Source: Rotaria macrura (taxonomy: Eukaryota; Rotifera; Eurotatoria; Philodinida; Philodinidae). From it: a stretch of 64,000 nucleotides of DNA. The stretch spans positions 62,001 to 126,000 of the forward strand of contig OENT01000361.1 in assembly GCA_900239685.1 (NCBI GenBank). The letters are read 5' to 3'. Position 1 is the first letter of the stretch; each line of letters begins with the position of its first letter. The notes beneath the pieces are model-generated. The model had not been told where the DNA came from. It saw only the letters and a program-made list of their open reading frames with translations, and searched no databases. Both the position numbers and the translations under genes were made by a program. Positions 48,502 through 60,745 of the stretch are shown here, piece by piece.

Positions 48502-49041
48502 ATGGCAACCTTAGTGCAAGTAACCTGTCTTGTATTTTTCTTAAGTATGGTTCATTGTTGGACAATGCCATCCTTCTTTGATCAAGAATTTTCGTCAAAT
48601 AATTTTCAAGGTTTAACAGATAAGAATTCGAGTTTCCTATCAATGTTCGACGATATGAATAAAATGATCCAAATGATGAATCAACGTTTATTCAGTCAAT
48701 CATCATTTCCTACGAGTCACATTAGTGACAAGTGGATGGAAGATCAAAAGCAATTAGATGCTGTTCCACCTGTTTGTACAACAACAGCAAGTTCACCATC
48801 ACCATCGGCAACATCATTGCATAAAAATCGACGAAAGAAATTTCGCCCTGCACAAATAACTACATGTGTTAAGGAATTAATTATTGACGGAAAAAAACAA
48901 ATACTTAAGGAAACGACTGTAACTGACGATAAAGGTACTTTAATCTCGCAAAGTAAAATTTATCAAACAGTTACTATCAATTCATTCAATTATACCATGC
49001 CGACGGATATGAATGAAGATAAAGATATTATTTCATATTAA
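48502..49041 (+). CDS. small secreted protein of unknown function
   Basis: A single exon encodes 179 aa. The start is followed by a clear signal peptide (LVQVTCLVFFLSMVHC, cleavage expected near 19-21). The mature part has a Met/Asn-rich helix (MFDDMNKMIQMMNQRLFSQ, about 49-67), a Thr/Ser/Pro linker ending in the basic KNRRKKFRP, and a conserved-looking C-terminal block (TCVKELIIDGKKQILKETTV near 120-139, with strands up to SQSKIYQTV). Two or three Cys. No family recognised. Secretion is inferred from the signal sequence. AATAAA at 49081-49086 lies 40 nt past the stop. Confidence 0.75.
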   Translation: MATLVQVTCLVFFLSMVHCWTMPSFFDQEFSSNNFQGLTDKNSSFLSMFDDMNKMIQMMNQRLFSQSSFPTSHISDKWMEDQKQLDAVPPVCTTTASSPSPSATSLHKNRRKKFRPAQITTCVKELIIDGKKQILKETTVTDDKGTLISQSKIYQTVTINSFNYTMPTDMNEDKDIISY

Positions 49042-50180
49042 AAACTATTTTTTTCATGTAAACGATGTTCAGTTTATATGAATAAAAGCATGTGTAAGAT
49101 TTCATTTAAAAGAAAAACTGTTCATTCGACATTTGGATGAGTTGAATTCTTTTGATTGAATGTAGATATTTCAATAGTTTTGTAGAAATAAAAATAACTA
49201 CTCTTTCTTTCTTGTGAATCCATTATCTTATGGTAATTCAATGTAAAAAAATATAAATACTACGACTATTTACCGATACATTTTTATGAATTGTGAGATG
49301 AAACTTAACAATGATTATCAAGCATTGCAGATTGCTTAGTATCGTAGGGAAAATTTTCTCGTGTTATTGTGATTTAGATGAAGATCGCTTAAGTTTCTCA
49401 ATATTCTTGGTTGCTCTACTAACATCTCGATCTTTCTTCAAAGAAAACATTGTGTATTATGTAGAGAATGTTTTCTCTTTCGCGAATCTTCTAGTTCTAT
49501 AAATATACAAATGGCATTAATATGTCAGCTTGTAGGCGTCTGTGTATATATCGAAGACTGCGGGAAAATATGTCGATTCTATCGATTTCGTCTCATAAAT
49601 TGATTGAAATGATATAGAAATAAGTGATAAAATTATATCATAGACACGTGATCATAAAATTAATTTTCTTCTCATATCAGTAATTATATTTTTGAATTCA
49701 GATAAAACATTCAACAAAATTAATTATAAATAAATACGATACATTTTCATTTGTATCATCAGATAAATAGATTATTTGTATTTTAATACATTTTACATTT
49801 CACGAGTGTTCGTTACTACTCGTCGCACATGAAATAGTCTGAAAAAATTCACAGATAGTTCAAGGTGAATGTCATAATTGAGAACAAACGTATCTCGAAT
49901 CTGTTGTTCTACATGGAATAGTTTCAGTAAACTAACGTGTTCGTGTTTCCCTGTATCGATATGGATGAAATTTTATAAGCATTAATTCCAAGATTCAATA
50001 TTTCTAAAATACTTTGAAATTAATTTATTTTTCTTCTTCATTTAAACGTGTGCACAAAAAAAACTGAGAAAAACAATAAAAAAAAGAATGCACACGCCAA
50101 GATCACATAAAATACTAATCAATTGGAAAATGTAGAAACAACAATCGGAATTTAACATGTCTTTTGTTTTGTATAGATTT
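49042..50180. other. intergenic stretch
   Basis: AT-rich, no gene recognised. It contains the AATAAA of the upstream gene (49081-49086) and the 3' flank of the Cab45-like gene. Confidence 0.6.
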
Positions 50181-53100
50181 TTACATTTCATCATGTAATG
50201 CCTTTTCTGTGTCCAAAATACGCATATCAGTAAAAACGTCGGCATGTTTTTGTATTTCGTTCAATGTCAAGACTTTGTCAGATGGAGAATCATCAACTTT
50301 TTCAAATAACTTTTTTATTTGATTACTTATATGAACACGATTCATTGGATCGTATGCTTTCTAAAGAAGAAGACAAGAAAATACATATGCATATATAGAT
50401 TTATATACAAGTAAACTCGAAAGAATGAGACAAAGATGGTAATTACTAGTAATTCTTCTTTTGTTAAAACTCCATCTTTATTTTCGTCCATTTCACGAAA
50501 TTCTCGTTTTTGTTCTTCTAACCATCGTTTATCCATTTCTACCCATTCTTTATTTCCACCATCTTCTAATACACTTGCTACAGTAATAATGTATAGAAAA
50601 TATTTATAAATTATATCGAGAAGTAAAAAGAAATTTCTTTAATATTATTTACAAGGTAAAAATGCGAATTCAGGTTCTTGCAATTTTTGATCCTCATTTC
50701 GATCTAAAACATAGTTGAATATGAAATGAGTTCTTTTAATTTCAAAAGAGAAAACAAATTTGACTAACCCATTTGTAAAATAAGATCATCAACAATATGT
50801 TTGTATGAGTGGCCAGCTATTTCGGGATGACGAAACGCGAGAAATTCATCAATATCAAGTTCATTATCACCGCCAACATCAGCTTCCGTCCAACGATATC
50901 GAATTTTTACCAACTCTCGTTGAACTAATGAAAGTGAAAAAAGGACAAAAGTGAAAAAAAAATGAAAAATTTCGACATATCAAATTGTATTTACAATCAT
51001 TATCAAATGGTCCTTGAACGAAATCAAACGTATCCGTTTCTTTGACTTCAGTTGAATTCATTTTGTGAAATTTAACATACAAAGCAAAATATTCATGCCA
51101 TGTCACTTTACCTAAGCAAAGAAATTAATTGATATTGGAATTGAATGTTTGCCTTTCAAGTTTATGTTGGTACAGGAAGTTCAGATCAGTATAGAATTAT
51201 CTATGCATTATAACACAAAGTTTTCTATGAATCACTCGATCACATAGGCTTGTATATTCAACTCATGAGAGGATACAGCTTAGTTGATACCTTGCCGCCT
51301 GGACCTATATTGATTCTAAACAAAAATCTTAGATAGCACTAGAAAAAACGTTTTTCATACGTTCATGCATATTAGCTGGTTTGAATCGAGGTAATGAGTG
51401 TCATTATAGCTTTGACACAAATCGTTTATCGAATATTCTACTACATACGAGTTCCCGTAGGGGATTAAAGTCGGCCATCTGTACACAGAATTCAATACTC
51501 TTTCTAAACATGTTCGAAATTACTTTTGGAACTTGAGACTAGTTGACTAAGAACAAATACTTCAATACACGCTCAAGTGTCTTGAGTACACCATGTATGT
51601 TGAGGCCTACTATTGCACACGTTTATATATTATTTGGATAATAAAATACCATTTAAAAGTGACATCAGTATGTAGGAAGAGTCCAAATTCAATGTGCATT
51701 CGAAATATATGATCAAATGTTTTCTTCTGTCTAAAAGGTATTTTCTATACTATTCTAGAGGATTTAATTTGCTACGAAATCATGACTCACAAAGTTAAAA
51801 ACAAAAAACCAACGTCGAATCTATAGAGATTTTTGGAAGAAGTACTCTATACATAGATATGACCAAGAATCTGTTATAAATTTTCTTTTTGTCTCAATTT
51901 CGTTGTCTAAAATTCACTAGATTTTGAGTCTTTTTTGTCATACGTGAAAAGACGACTAGATAAGACTCTTTCCAGAGCCAGTGTTTCTCTTAAAATTGAA
52001 ACTGGTACGTGAGTAGACTGTTTATGATTTGAGTATGACCTATAGCAATCAAAACAAAGGAATCTGTAATAAGAAAACAATCTTGATAGACTTCTGTGTT
52101 GGAACCATACACGTATTCGCTCTTAGTGAATTGCGTTCAAATGAAAAAATAACTAGAAACTCGTATTTAGAGAGATTATCAACATCGAATTCTATATTTT
52201 CTAGATACTCTGTTAAATGCTGCAATTTGATTATTCAGTTTACAACACTTAAAGTGAGATTCACTGTTGAAGAAACTAATTCATAAATTGTGATCAAAAC
52301 ATCTATTCTAAGTCGTATATCAACTCAAATGATGAACATTCGCAGTTCAAAGTTCTTCTTTGAACCGATAATTGTTTTAAAAATTTCCCTAGACGTAGAT
52401 ATCCATGTCCAAGAATAGATTTTATAGCAATAATTCGATTACTCATGAAAAAACTGTTACTGTGAATCATAAGGGATTGAAATGTGAAACACGATACCAG
52501 CTTTTATCACCATTCTGAGAGAGATTATTTTATTGAATATGTTTTGTTACACGTACATAGATTCACCGTTCTCGTTTGTAATCCTTCACAAATTAGAAAA
52601 AGAATCAACTTCTATATTATATATACATCAACGCTATGTGATTCTATGTCAAATTTTATGCTTGAGACCGTTTTGTTTCTCGATTTCTCTTAATAAAACC
52701 AATACGAATTGGAATATAAATCCGTGATTTCATTTTCCCAGATACTTTTTCTGTACCGATAGGAAAATTTATTTTCTAAGAGATAATTATCATGTTAAAT
52801 GAAAGTGATGCCTTTTATGAGTTACGCCCTGCTCTTCTCCATCATTAACGTTGCTTTGCTTAAGCTTTCCTAATGAATAAATAATGTGCGATGAAAATCT
52901 ACACTTTTGATTTGATTTCTAGAATTCACTTCTTTTTCGAATATTTCCAGATATTGATCAGTAAAACTTCTTAGTTTTATTTTTGAAATGAAGAAAATTT
53001 TTGAATAAATTTCATCCGTAGATAAATCAGTAAGGGCAAAAACGTTGATTCTAAAAATTTCAGATTTGCAATTGGAACGACCTTAAANTCGTATTTCGAT

Positions 53101-54790
53101 ACACACATTCAACGGTCCATATGATCTGCTTGCTTTAATCATGTTCTTTGTGAAAATTCTCGTTTTCATACACTGCATGATACGCAAACAATAATAATAC
53201 CCGTACATTTTTCTGACAAGAAAATTGATTCCCGTATTGAATTACTTTTCGTCGGAGATGATTTCAATATAGAAAATTGAGCATGGATCTTAGTGTTTGT
53301 ATTCACTGACTATTCAGAATAGCATCCATCTAATTCTCCTCCTTCAATTTGGAAAATTTCTATTTCGTGATTATCTTTTAATAGATAGATTGAATCGAAA
53401 CCAAACAAATGAATCAATATGTATCGAACTGAAAAGGTCACTGATATTAACTTCACTTCTTTGGTTTTTAGATCCACTATAAACTACATGGTGAAATATA
53501 TTAGGGATTGAAATTTTCGTAACGTAGCTCATTAAAATAATCAAAAATTTTCATTGGACTATAAGTTAATCGTATGATCTAATTGACTGCAACATTTCTT
53601 TTTGAAGACTTCTGTATAGTGCGTCACTTCCGTTATATGACGATGTAAATATAGGAGTAATGCCTAAGACTAGTAAGTAAGTGATTTGTTCCAGATAATA
53701 ATAATTCTATTTCTAGCAGAATCTTCTCCAGTAGTAGTATGTCCAAATAAGACTTCAGCCAACATTACAATCGATAGGTCGATATTCTTCGCAAAGGACT
53801 CTTTATGTTTTTATTTCTATAAAGCATCATGTCACGATGACGTCGTATTACCCTTCAAATATGCATAACAAAAAAGAAAACAATTAGCCAGGGATTTGAT
53901 TCCTACATTTTAATCAACCGAAGAAAGTTTTCTTGCTGATCAAGTTGCAAGAATCCATATTCCTTAATTAACATTCTATTTCACTGAAGAATCTATGTGC
54001 GTCTTTTACAGTACTTCAGAAAATAGTGAAGAACTTCCTTATATGAAGTGATGTGAAAAGCATAGATTAATAGTTGTAGTGACTTCTGCTCAGCCGATAT
54101 CGTTCTTTTTTATCTTACCATCTTGATTCGAATCGATTAATACAAATAATTGTGAATTTTTTTGTTTAGCCTCCTGTATATGTTCATTAACATTTTTCAA
54201 TATATAATCAAGTAATTCTTCATGTGACAAGCGTTGATTATGATCAGCATCTGCTCTAAATAAATTAAAAAATATGAATTAATGCTCAAGACATCATTTC
54301 TTTCGTACTGATTAAATATTTCTTCAAGTTTTTTGTTTCGTTTTTGTTCGTCATTTTGTATATCTGATTCAAATAATTCATGATTACCCAAAAATATTTC
54401 CTTATGAAAATCTGGATTTATTCTTCCATCACGTTCTAATGGTAATGCTTCGATATGTTTATCATCTTTAAGACTATTGATACCGAAATCTTTTAAATCT
54501 TTTGCTATTTTTGTTAGATTAAATTTTTTAGGCGGTACGAATTTCGGTACGATTTGTGATGCACGTAACGCAGCTGGTAAATGATCCATTTGATATTCCG
54601 AAAGCATAGCACGTTGTGCACTATTCAGAGTACTATTTTCAATATCAGATTTCTAAATAATAATAAATCATTGTGTCATGACAATTCTATGTGAATGAAT
54701 AATAGTTACTTTATCTATAACTGGTAAACCATGAATACTGAAGTTGCATATGAGAAATAGATGCACAATGTTTAACAGTGTACGAATCAT
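50181..54790 (-). CDS. SDF4: Cab45/SDF4-like EF-hand protein of the secretory pathway
   Basis: Eight exons (54790-54710, 54652-54309, 54255-54119, 51111-50995, 50924-50769, 50703-50653, 50577-50447, 50360-50181) join in frame to 398 aa. A signal peptide (LLNIVHLFLICNFSIHG) is followed by a linker and six EF-hand loops: 144-155 (DADHNQRLSHEE), 183-194 (DSNQDGKVTWHE), 242-253 (DVGGDNELDIDE), 279-290 (DRNEDQKLQEPE), 326-337 (DENKDGVLTKEE) and 363-374, the last poor in ligands. The AYDPMN motif after EF5 and the order of the loops match Cab45, which sorts cargo in the Golgi by calcium. The C-terminus HDEM resembles the HDEF/HEEF tails of the CREC family. Intron 3 is 3 kb and splits the second EF loop after its Gly; the other introns are about 50-70 nt. 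Confidence 0.92.
51112..54118 (-). other. long intron 3 of the Cab45-like gene
   Basis: About 3 kb between GTAAGA (donor 54118) and CTTAG (acceptor 51112), far above the size of other introns here. It holds a lone N at 53088. A plus-strand frame at about 53686-53868 (SPVVVCPNKTSANITIDRS) looks protein-like but has no ATG or partner exon. No other content recognised. Confidence 0.7.
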
Positions 54791-55958
54791 TTTATCTAAA
54801 AAGGACAAAACAAGTACTATTCTAATTGGGAAAATGAATCAATTTTATCACTAAATTGCGAAATTCTTTCTTTTAATTTTATGAAGGAATCAATTCATCA
54901 TAACTGTTGAATGAAATATTTAAAAAAAGGATATGTAACTCTATTGATCGATAATCTTATAATCCATAATGTTTTTATTTAAAAAAATATAATAGAATTA
55001 CGTTCGCAAGATTTCCTTCCAACTAAGCTTACCGAATGAGTGTTAATGCAATTAATTTTGCATAAACGCCGAAAATAAAAAATTTAACCAGTGAGAAAAC
55101 TTATCGTTACACAATAAATCTAAATATAAACTAATGTACTCCTAAAAAGAAATGCAGATGTTGAATCAAAGCAACAAAACTGGATGCTTTGCCTGAAAAA
55201 TAAACGCAGTAACCACACAATCTACTAGCATATATTACAAAAGACTTCTAAATATACATTTTTATCTTCTTCTAGTACTAACCGAGCAATAACTATCCTT
55301 GTACATACTGGAAAGTAAATGCTTAACATTATCGGTTGAATAGATATGGAGAAAAAAAAATACAAAACAAATCTTTTCATAGAAGAATATTCCTCAGGTT
55401 TGTTTCCTATCTTCAAATGTCATCACAGTATTATTTGAAGCAAATGCAAATAGAATCGGTACAATCAATTAAAGAAATCGACCAACTATACATAAATGAA
55501 AATCGTTTATTTTCCATGGTCGTCTTAACAATGCGAAGAATATTAATGTTAAACAAGCTTCTGTTTGTTTACAAGAAAACTAGACTGCATATTGTGTATC
55601 GATGAATAGAATATGATATGATTATAGATAAAAAATCAATCATGATCCCATATGAAAAAGACCATAGAACAACGACAATGAAAAACAATCATAGAGCAGT
55701 CTGTTTCAAATCCATAATTAAATCATGCGTATAAAAAACGGACGTTTGATTTTCGTTGAAAATATAATCACTGATGAATCTGCTATTGATTGACTTTGCA
55801 AAAACGCAAGATTAATAAACGGAGCAAAAATTTACAATATAACATGAACAAGTTGTATGTACCAAGTTTTAGTATGTAAATCAAAAATAAGTGTGCAAAG
55901 AACATAACCAATAATAATTCCAAAATTTACCCAAGTTGACTGACATGACTGATGGATC
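54791..55958. other. intergenic stretch upstream of the Cab45-like gene
   Basis: Contains the promoter of the minus-strand gene starting at 54790. No other gene is supported; the frames at 55225-55416 and 55336-55605 overlap antisense and have no domain. Confidence 0.55.
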
Positions 55959-56285
55959 TTATCGGAAAACGATAGGAATTCGTTGGAAGTTGTCGGAGTT
56001 CAATACCAAGGATTCCAACAGGATCGTATTGGACAGCGTCTTCCTGGATAGCGATGCTTCAACATTGGCAATAACTTGATCATCTTGTTCCTTTTCAGTG
56101 CATATATCGGTAATACAACCAAAATATGTAATATTTATCGTTGTGTTTTTTCTTTCTATGAATCTCACGAAGGAAGAATTAATGATCTTCCGGTGAAACC
56201 ATTGATAATATTAGTAAAACTGCGCAATAATAAATGTTTTCGTACCTAGACAAACACCCGCAAGACTAATTACTAAACCTTTCAT
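55959..56285 (-). CDS. tentative small secreted protein
   Basis: ATG at 56285 opens MKGLVISLAGVCL, a short signal-like sequence. A donor at 56245 and acceptor at 56156 (exons 56285-56246 and 56155-55959) join in frame to ERKNTTINITYFGCITDICT and a stop at 55959, about 78 aa. A second frame in the same exon (KDAVQYDPVGILGIELRQLP) also looks coding. It could be reached by removing a 32-nt GT-AG segment, so the 3' part is uncertain. No family recognised; it could be a decayed gene. Confidence 0.35.
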
Positions 56286-57060
56286 TATTGCATTTGATAT
56301 TGTTACAATAATTGACCATTTTTGATTTTTTGTATCTGTTAAATTTTAGTAAATATGTGAAATGCAGCAAGCGATTGATGGAAAACGATAGTGCACCAAC
56401 TAGAACTTTCTTTTTGAATTCATTTCTTGAATTGTATATCATATTTTATTACGATCCATCATAGAAAAAAGTGATTCATTTGAATTTAGCAGACAAACTG
56501 TTGAATAAAAGAACCAAATGAAATGAACATATAAAGAGAAAATAAATGAAACTCATACGTAAAATTACAGACAATCAAAGCCAAAATAATGATTCAATCA
56601 TTAGTTTGACAGTACAGATAGGAATTCAACGATCTAACTTATACGATGTTCATATTATCCTCTAGCGTAGAAGTTACAAGTGCCAAAATAAGCAACAAAT
56701 CTTATTTGATTAAACAAGTTACGAATGATAAGAAAAATTCGATAGAGGGCAGATACTGAATACATGATATATATACTTTCATTTGTACAATTACAGGGAA
56801 CTTGCAAACCAGTGTTTCTAATGATAATTCGAAGTGCGGTGCAATCTCGCACCCTGTTTCAGCAGATAAAATTAAATTTTCCATTCTGTTTCAAGAACAA
56901 TACTGCAGAAAAGTGCAAATATATAAATATACCTAGAAAAAGAAATAATAGTTTATATTTCATACTCTCAGAGGTCGCAGTGGCCCATGTCTGAAAATCA
57001 GAAGTTTTATCATAGCCAAAGCTCTCGGTTGCTATTGGGAGTCGTAGGGGCTCAATTTTT
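56286..57060. other. non-coding stretch
   Basis: No gene recognised. Frames at 56655-56994 overlap on both strands and have no domain. Confidence 0.5.
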
Positions 57061-57368
57061 TCGAATTATTCTGCAACAAAATTAAAATTGAAATCGAGTG
57101 GTAATTTTGATTATCGTAGATCACGACTTAACCATTGCTTAATGTTGTTACTTATTCAGTATGAAATTTTCGGATTAAATTGATTATTCTGCAGGAAAAT
57201 CAAGATTTAAAATCGATTGATAGTTTCGATGTTGTTGCAAAATAATCAATTTAATCCGAAAATTTCATACTGAATAAGTAACAACGTTAAGCAATGGTTA
57301 AGTCGTGATCTACGATAATCAAAATTACCACTCGATTTCAATTTTGATTTTGTTGCAGAATAATTCGA
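57061..57368. repeat. near-perfect palindromic element (foldback MITE)
   Basis: The left arm 57061-57193 and right arm 57237-57368 are reverse complements over about 133 bp with only about three mismatches by eye. They begin TCGAATTATTCTGCAAC and are separated by a 43-bp spacer. The arms would form a long hairpin. The high arm identity points to recent origin or ongoing conversion. No coding capacity and no clear target duplication. Similar words recur at 60.5-60.75 kb. Confidence 0.85.
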
Positions 57369-58946
57369 CTAAACTCAGCGAAAATTTTTCATTGTCACCG
57401 CCCCCCTCCCTTGCATCGTAGATCTTGATCATAGGAATACTATTCAGGATGAAAGTTGCACAAAAGTATGTCCATCAATGATAGCTCATTGAAATTACTA
57501 GATTATATTTCTTCGAATACATATTTCGAGTTGTGTTGTCTCTTTTTCGGTCGCTATCTGTACGTATGCATTTTCTTTTTCTCAGTCATATGGCTTGGAG
57601 GATGGAGTGCCCATTTCATTTGGATCTCCGTTTTTTTCTAGTCGAAATGAGATTTTTATTAATAAAATAGCCGTAAAAAAGAAATAAGAAAAAATCGTAT
57701 TCTCGCACATTTAAAAATTCTATATCTATCTTCTCAACGCTCAAACGATTTCCCTGCATCACATCTTCATTCCTACTTTTCCTTGTCTTGTTATCTCTGC
57801 TCTTCACACATATAAAACAACCAAATTAAAAATAATCAAATAAAAGCGTTTACAAGAAAACTTAAGTAAATAGACTGAAATGTTGAAATGAGAGTTACAA
57901 GATTTAATATAACTATACATGGGTTCGGAACCTAATGATGGGAATATCAGCGAATTGCAGTTCATAATCACTAATGATGAAATAGACGCTTTCAAAAATG
58001 CAATTAATTCGAAATAATTAAAACTTATACTGATTGCAAGAAAAAGAGTGGACACAATAAATAAAAATTTGCGTACACTCTTTCTTTATATAGAAAACAC
58101 GCAATAAATATGTCTATGAATTGTTTAGGAAACGCTGAGCGTAACTGAATAAAAGGTCAAAATGACGTATATGCGGTCCTACGAAAATAAATCTTAAAAA
58201 ATTAGGACAAAACCAGGATTTCCAATCAAAAGCAGGAAAATAAGGACACCTTAAAAATGTCAGGAAATTTCTGTCGTTGCGAAGCATCTAGTCTAGACTT
58301 TTGTGCACATGTATACATAGTCATTATCTGAAATATAAATAAGAAAAGACTATTTGCATGAATCAAAGAACATAATAAGCAAGTAATTGACTGTAAAGAA
58401 GAAACAATCAATATAAATTAAAATATAAAACCAAGTGCAAAATTTTATAATAGAGTGCAACACGTGCACTCTACTTTTTTGAGTGAAGTGCAAAATAGCT
58501 TGCAAATTAAAAACAGTGCGTAAAGAAATCACTTTGATTTTGCTTGGTACACGCATCATTAGAAACACTGTTGCAAACCATCATGAAAAACAAGTATTGG
58601 TATTCAAAAAGGATACTGATGACAATCTTAATGAATGGTGATTGACAGTGGTGCACGTACATAAACATTTCATATTCGCACTCATTGTGTCTTTTGAAAT
58701 AATAGAAATAGTCCTTCATTATCTATTTACTCATCAAAGTAGATATTCTTGAAATATAAAAAGAAATCGTAAATTCGGATGTCGATTTTTTGTTAAATTT
58801 TGAGCATCTGTACTTGGCAGAGTAGCTATACATATAAATTAAATAACTATATATTTCTAAGATATTTACACATCATTCTTCGTGCTAATAATGTACGTAG
58901 ACATCGAAAACTGAAGATAGAAGACTAGACATTGCTTTCATTTCAG
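57369..58946. other. non-coding stretch
   Basis: No gene supported. Frames at 57456-57641, 57804-58055 and 58350-58719 lack domains. A C-rich run (CCGCCCCCCTCCC, 57401-57413) is unusual in this AT-rich context. Confidence 0.5.
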
Positions 58947-59126
58947 CTTGGCAAAACTCCTATGTACTCATTAGCAGTTTGGTGTTCTACAACTGATTCA
59001 AAAGTATATTCTTATAATGCAAATCTTCAAATGCAAGTTCATATACGAAGTACTTCTATGCTATTACATAGTTATTCACATACATGTTCTACTCGCGTTC
59101 GCATACAACGTTTTAATCATATTTAA
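58947..59126 (+). other. possible terminal exon of an unknown gene
   Basis: A TTTCATTTCAG acceptor is followed by 60 in-frame codons ending in TAA: LGKTPMYSLAVWCSTTDSKV and on, to RVRIQRFNHI. The residue balance is protein-like. No upstream exon could be placed, so it may be a relic. Confidence 0.25.
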
Positions 59127-60509
59127 GAAAAACATGTTTATATGCTTAAAGACATTCACCATCCGATTTATATAGACTAACCGTTAGAGAACATCTAATT
59201 AATGATGAATCATCATTATCATACATATTATCCTGAGATCAGCTTGCTTATATAGTAAAAATCGTAGCCGGTATAAAACTGATCGTTCCTAATTTTGAAT
59301 AGTGCTTGATCAAATATATTTAAACATATCTACTTCAATCAAAATTCCTAGACTATGTGTATATACTGGTGTGAACGATATTGAATGAGTGATATTATCA
59401 TGCGGAACTTCGATTACAACGGAGTAGAAACTTTGGAAACACTGTTTCGTAGATTGCCCTTAAAATTGAATTGTTTGTAAAACTTTGTTTAAGTTATAAC
59501 CATGGTAATAACTTTAGTTAAGTTTCGTACCTCTTCCAGAAAAATCGTCATCAGTAACTGTTATTAAAATAATCACAATATTAATCAGATTATCTGTCTC
59601 GTGAAAATGTTTGGCAGACGAATCATCTCTAGATACCCAGTTATATACGTACAGCAGAGAGAGTGACTTGTAGACTGCGTGTTTTTCTCACTTTGAATCA
59701 TATATCACTAATTATCGAATCAAACACTCAGGACAATCATTCCTATCATTGGATTCGGTCGGAATCCAACGAGAATTCAATTGGATTGTTTCAACCTTTT
59801 AAAAAACACCAACGAAAACAATCATAATAATTGAGCAGAAACAAAAATATCACTGTAGAGAGCGAATGAAGTCATTTCAATTCAAGTAAGGTGACTAGTA
59901 TAATGATCTATTAATTGAAACATCTTGGCAAGAAAAACATAACTAACTATATGCAAAGCCAGTCGCATTATGGAATAAAATCTTTTCTTTTGCAGGCTCA
60001 TTTTGGACACATCGAACTAATATGATATAATTTATAGGATTATGATCAAGTGAAAAACAATGTTCAGTGATAGTTAAGCGAGCAGCAGAAAGAAAATATT
60101 CAACTGCAGTTGAGTTTACTCGTATTAAGAAAAGGCGACCAACAGATAATTAGAAGCAAGGAAACTTGTGTCTCTTGTGTTTCTAGAATTAAAGTGGATC
60201 CTATCGTTTATAAATGTATTCTATACTTAATCGCAAATATTTGTCTGCGTCATAATTTTTATATGTGGTTTTCGAAGTCAAGCTAATATTATCATCACCA
60301 TCAATAGTTTCTCGATCAGTAGACTCTGGTCCTCTATCGACTTATGTTCTTTTTCGATCGTTCAAACAATGTTGCTTGTGTTAAGGCAATACCTACAGCA
60401 TTTTTAATTGATTCACTTAATCCTGTCTGTATAAATAATTTTGTGTTAAAAAACCAGACTTTTATGTCAAAAGTTTTTATTCCAGACCCAATGAAAAATG
60501 TCATATTAT
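59127..60509. other. non-coding stretch
   Basis: AT-rich, nothing recognised. The 77-aa minus frame at 60334-60567 runs into the repeat-like segment. Confidence 0.5.
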
Positions 60510-60745
60510 AATCAGATTTTTGTGCAACAAAATCGAAGTTATAATCGATTGAAATATTCGAAATCAATGATAATTTTGATTAAAATCATATGCTTTCGAT
60601 TTTATATGATTTGAGCCAAAACTATATGTTTCGATAAAAATTATATTTGATTTTGAAGATTACTTTTGATTAATAATAAAATTATCGTTGATTACGGAGA
60701 TTTCAGTAGATAATAATTTTTTTTTTCTGCAGAAAAATCCAATCA
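60510..60745. repeat. diverged relative of the 57-kb palindromic element
   Basis: GTGCAACAAAATCGAAGTTA (60521-60540) followed by TAATCGATTGAAAT, and the repeated GATAATTTTGATTA/ATCAAAATTATC-type words, echo the arms of the element at 57061-57368. The second half ends with a T9 run and CTGCAGAAAAATC. Arms are strongly diverged. Confidence 0.4.

Noticed and set aside
53686..53868. Protein-like frame on the plus strand inside the Cab45-like intron
   Set aside because: No ATG, no partner exon; cannot be told from chance.
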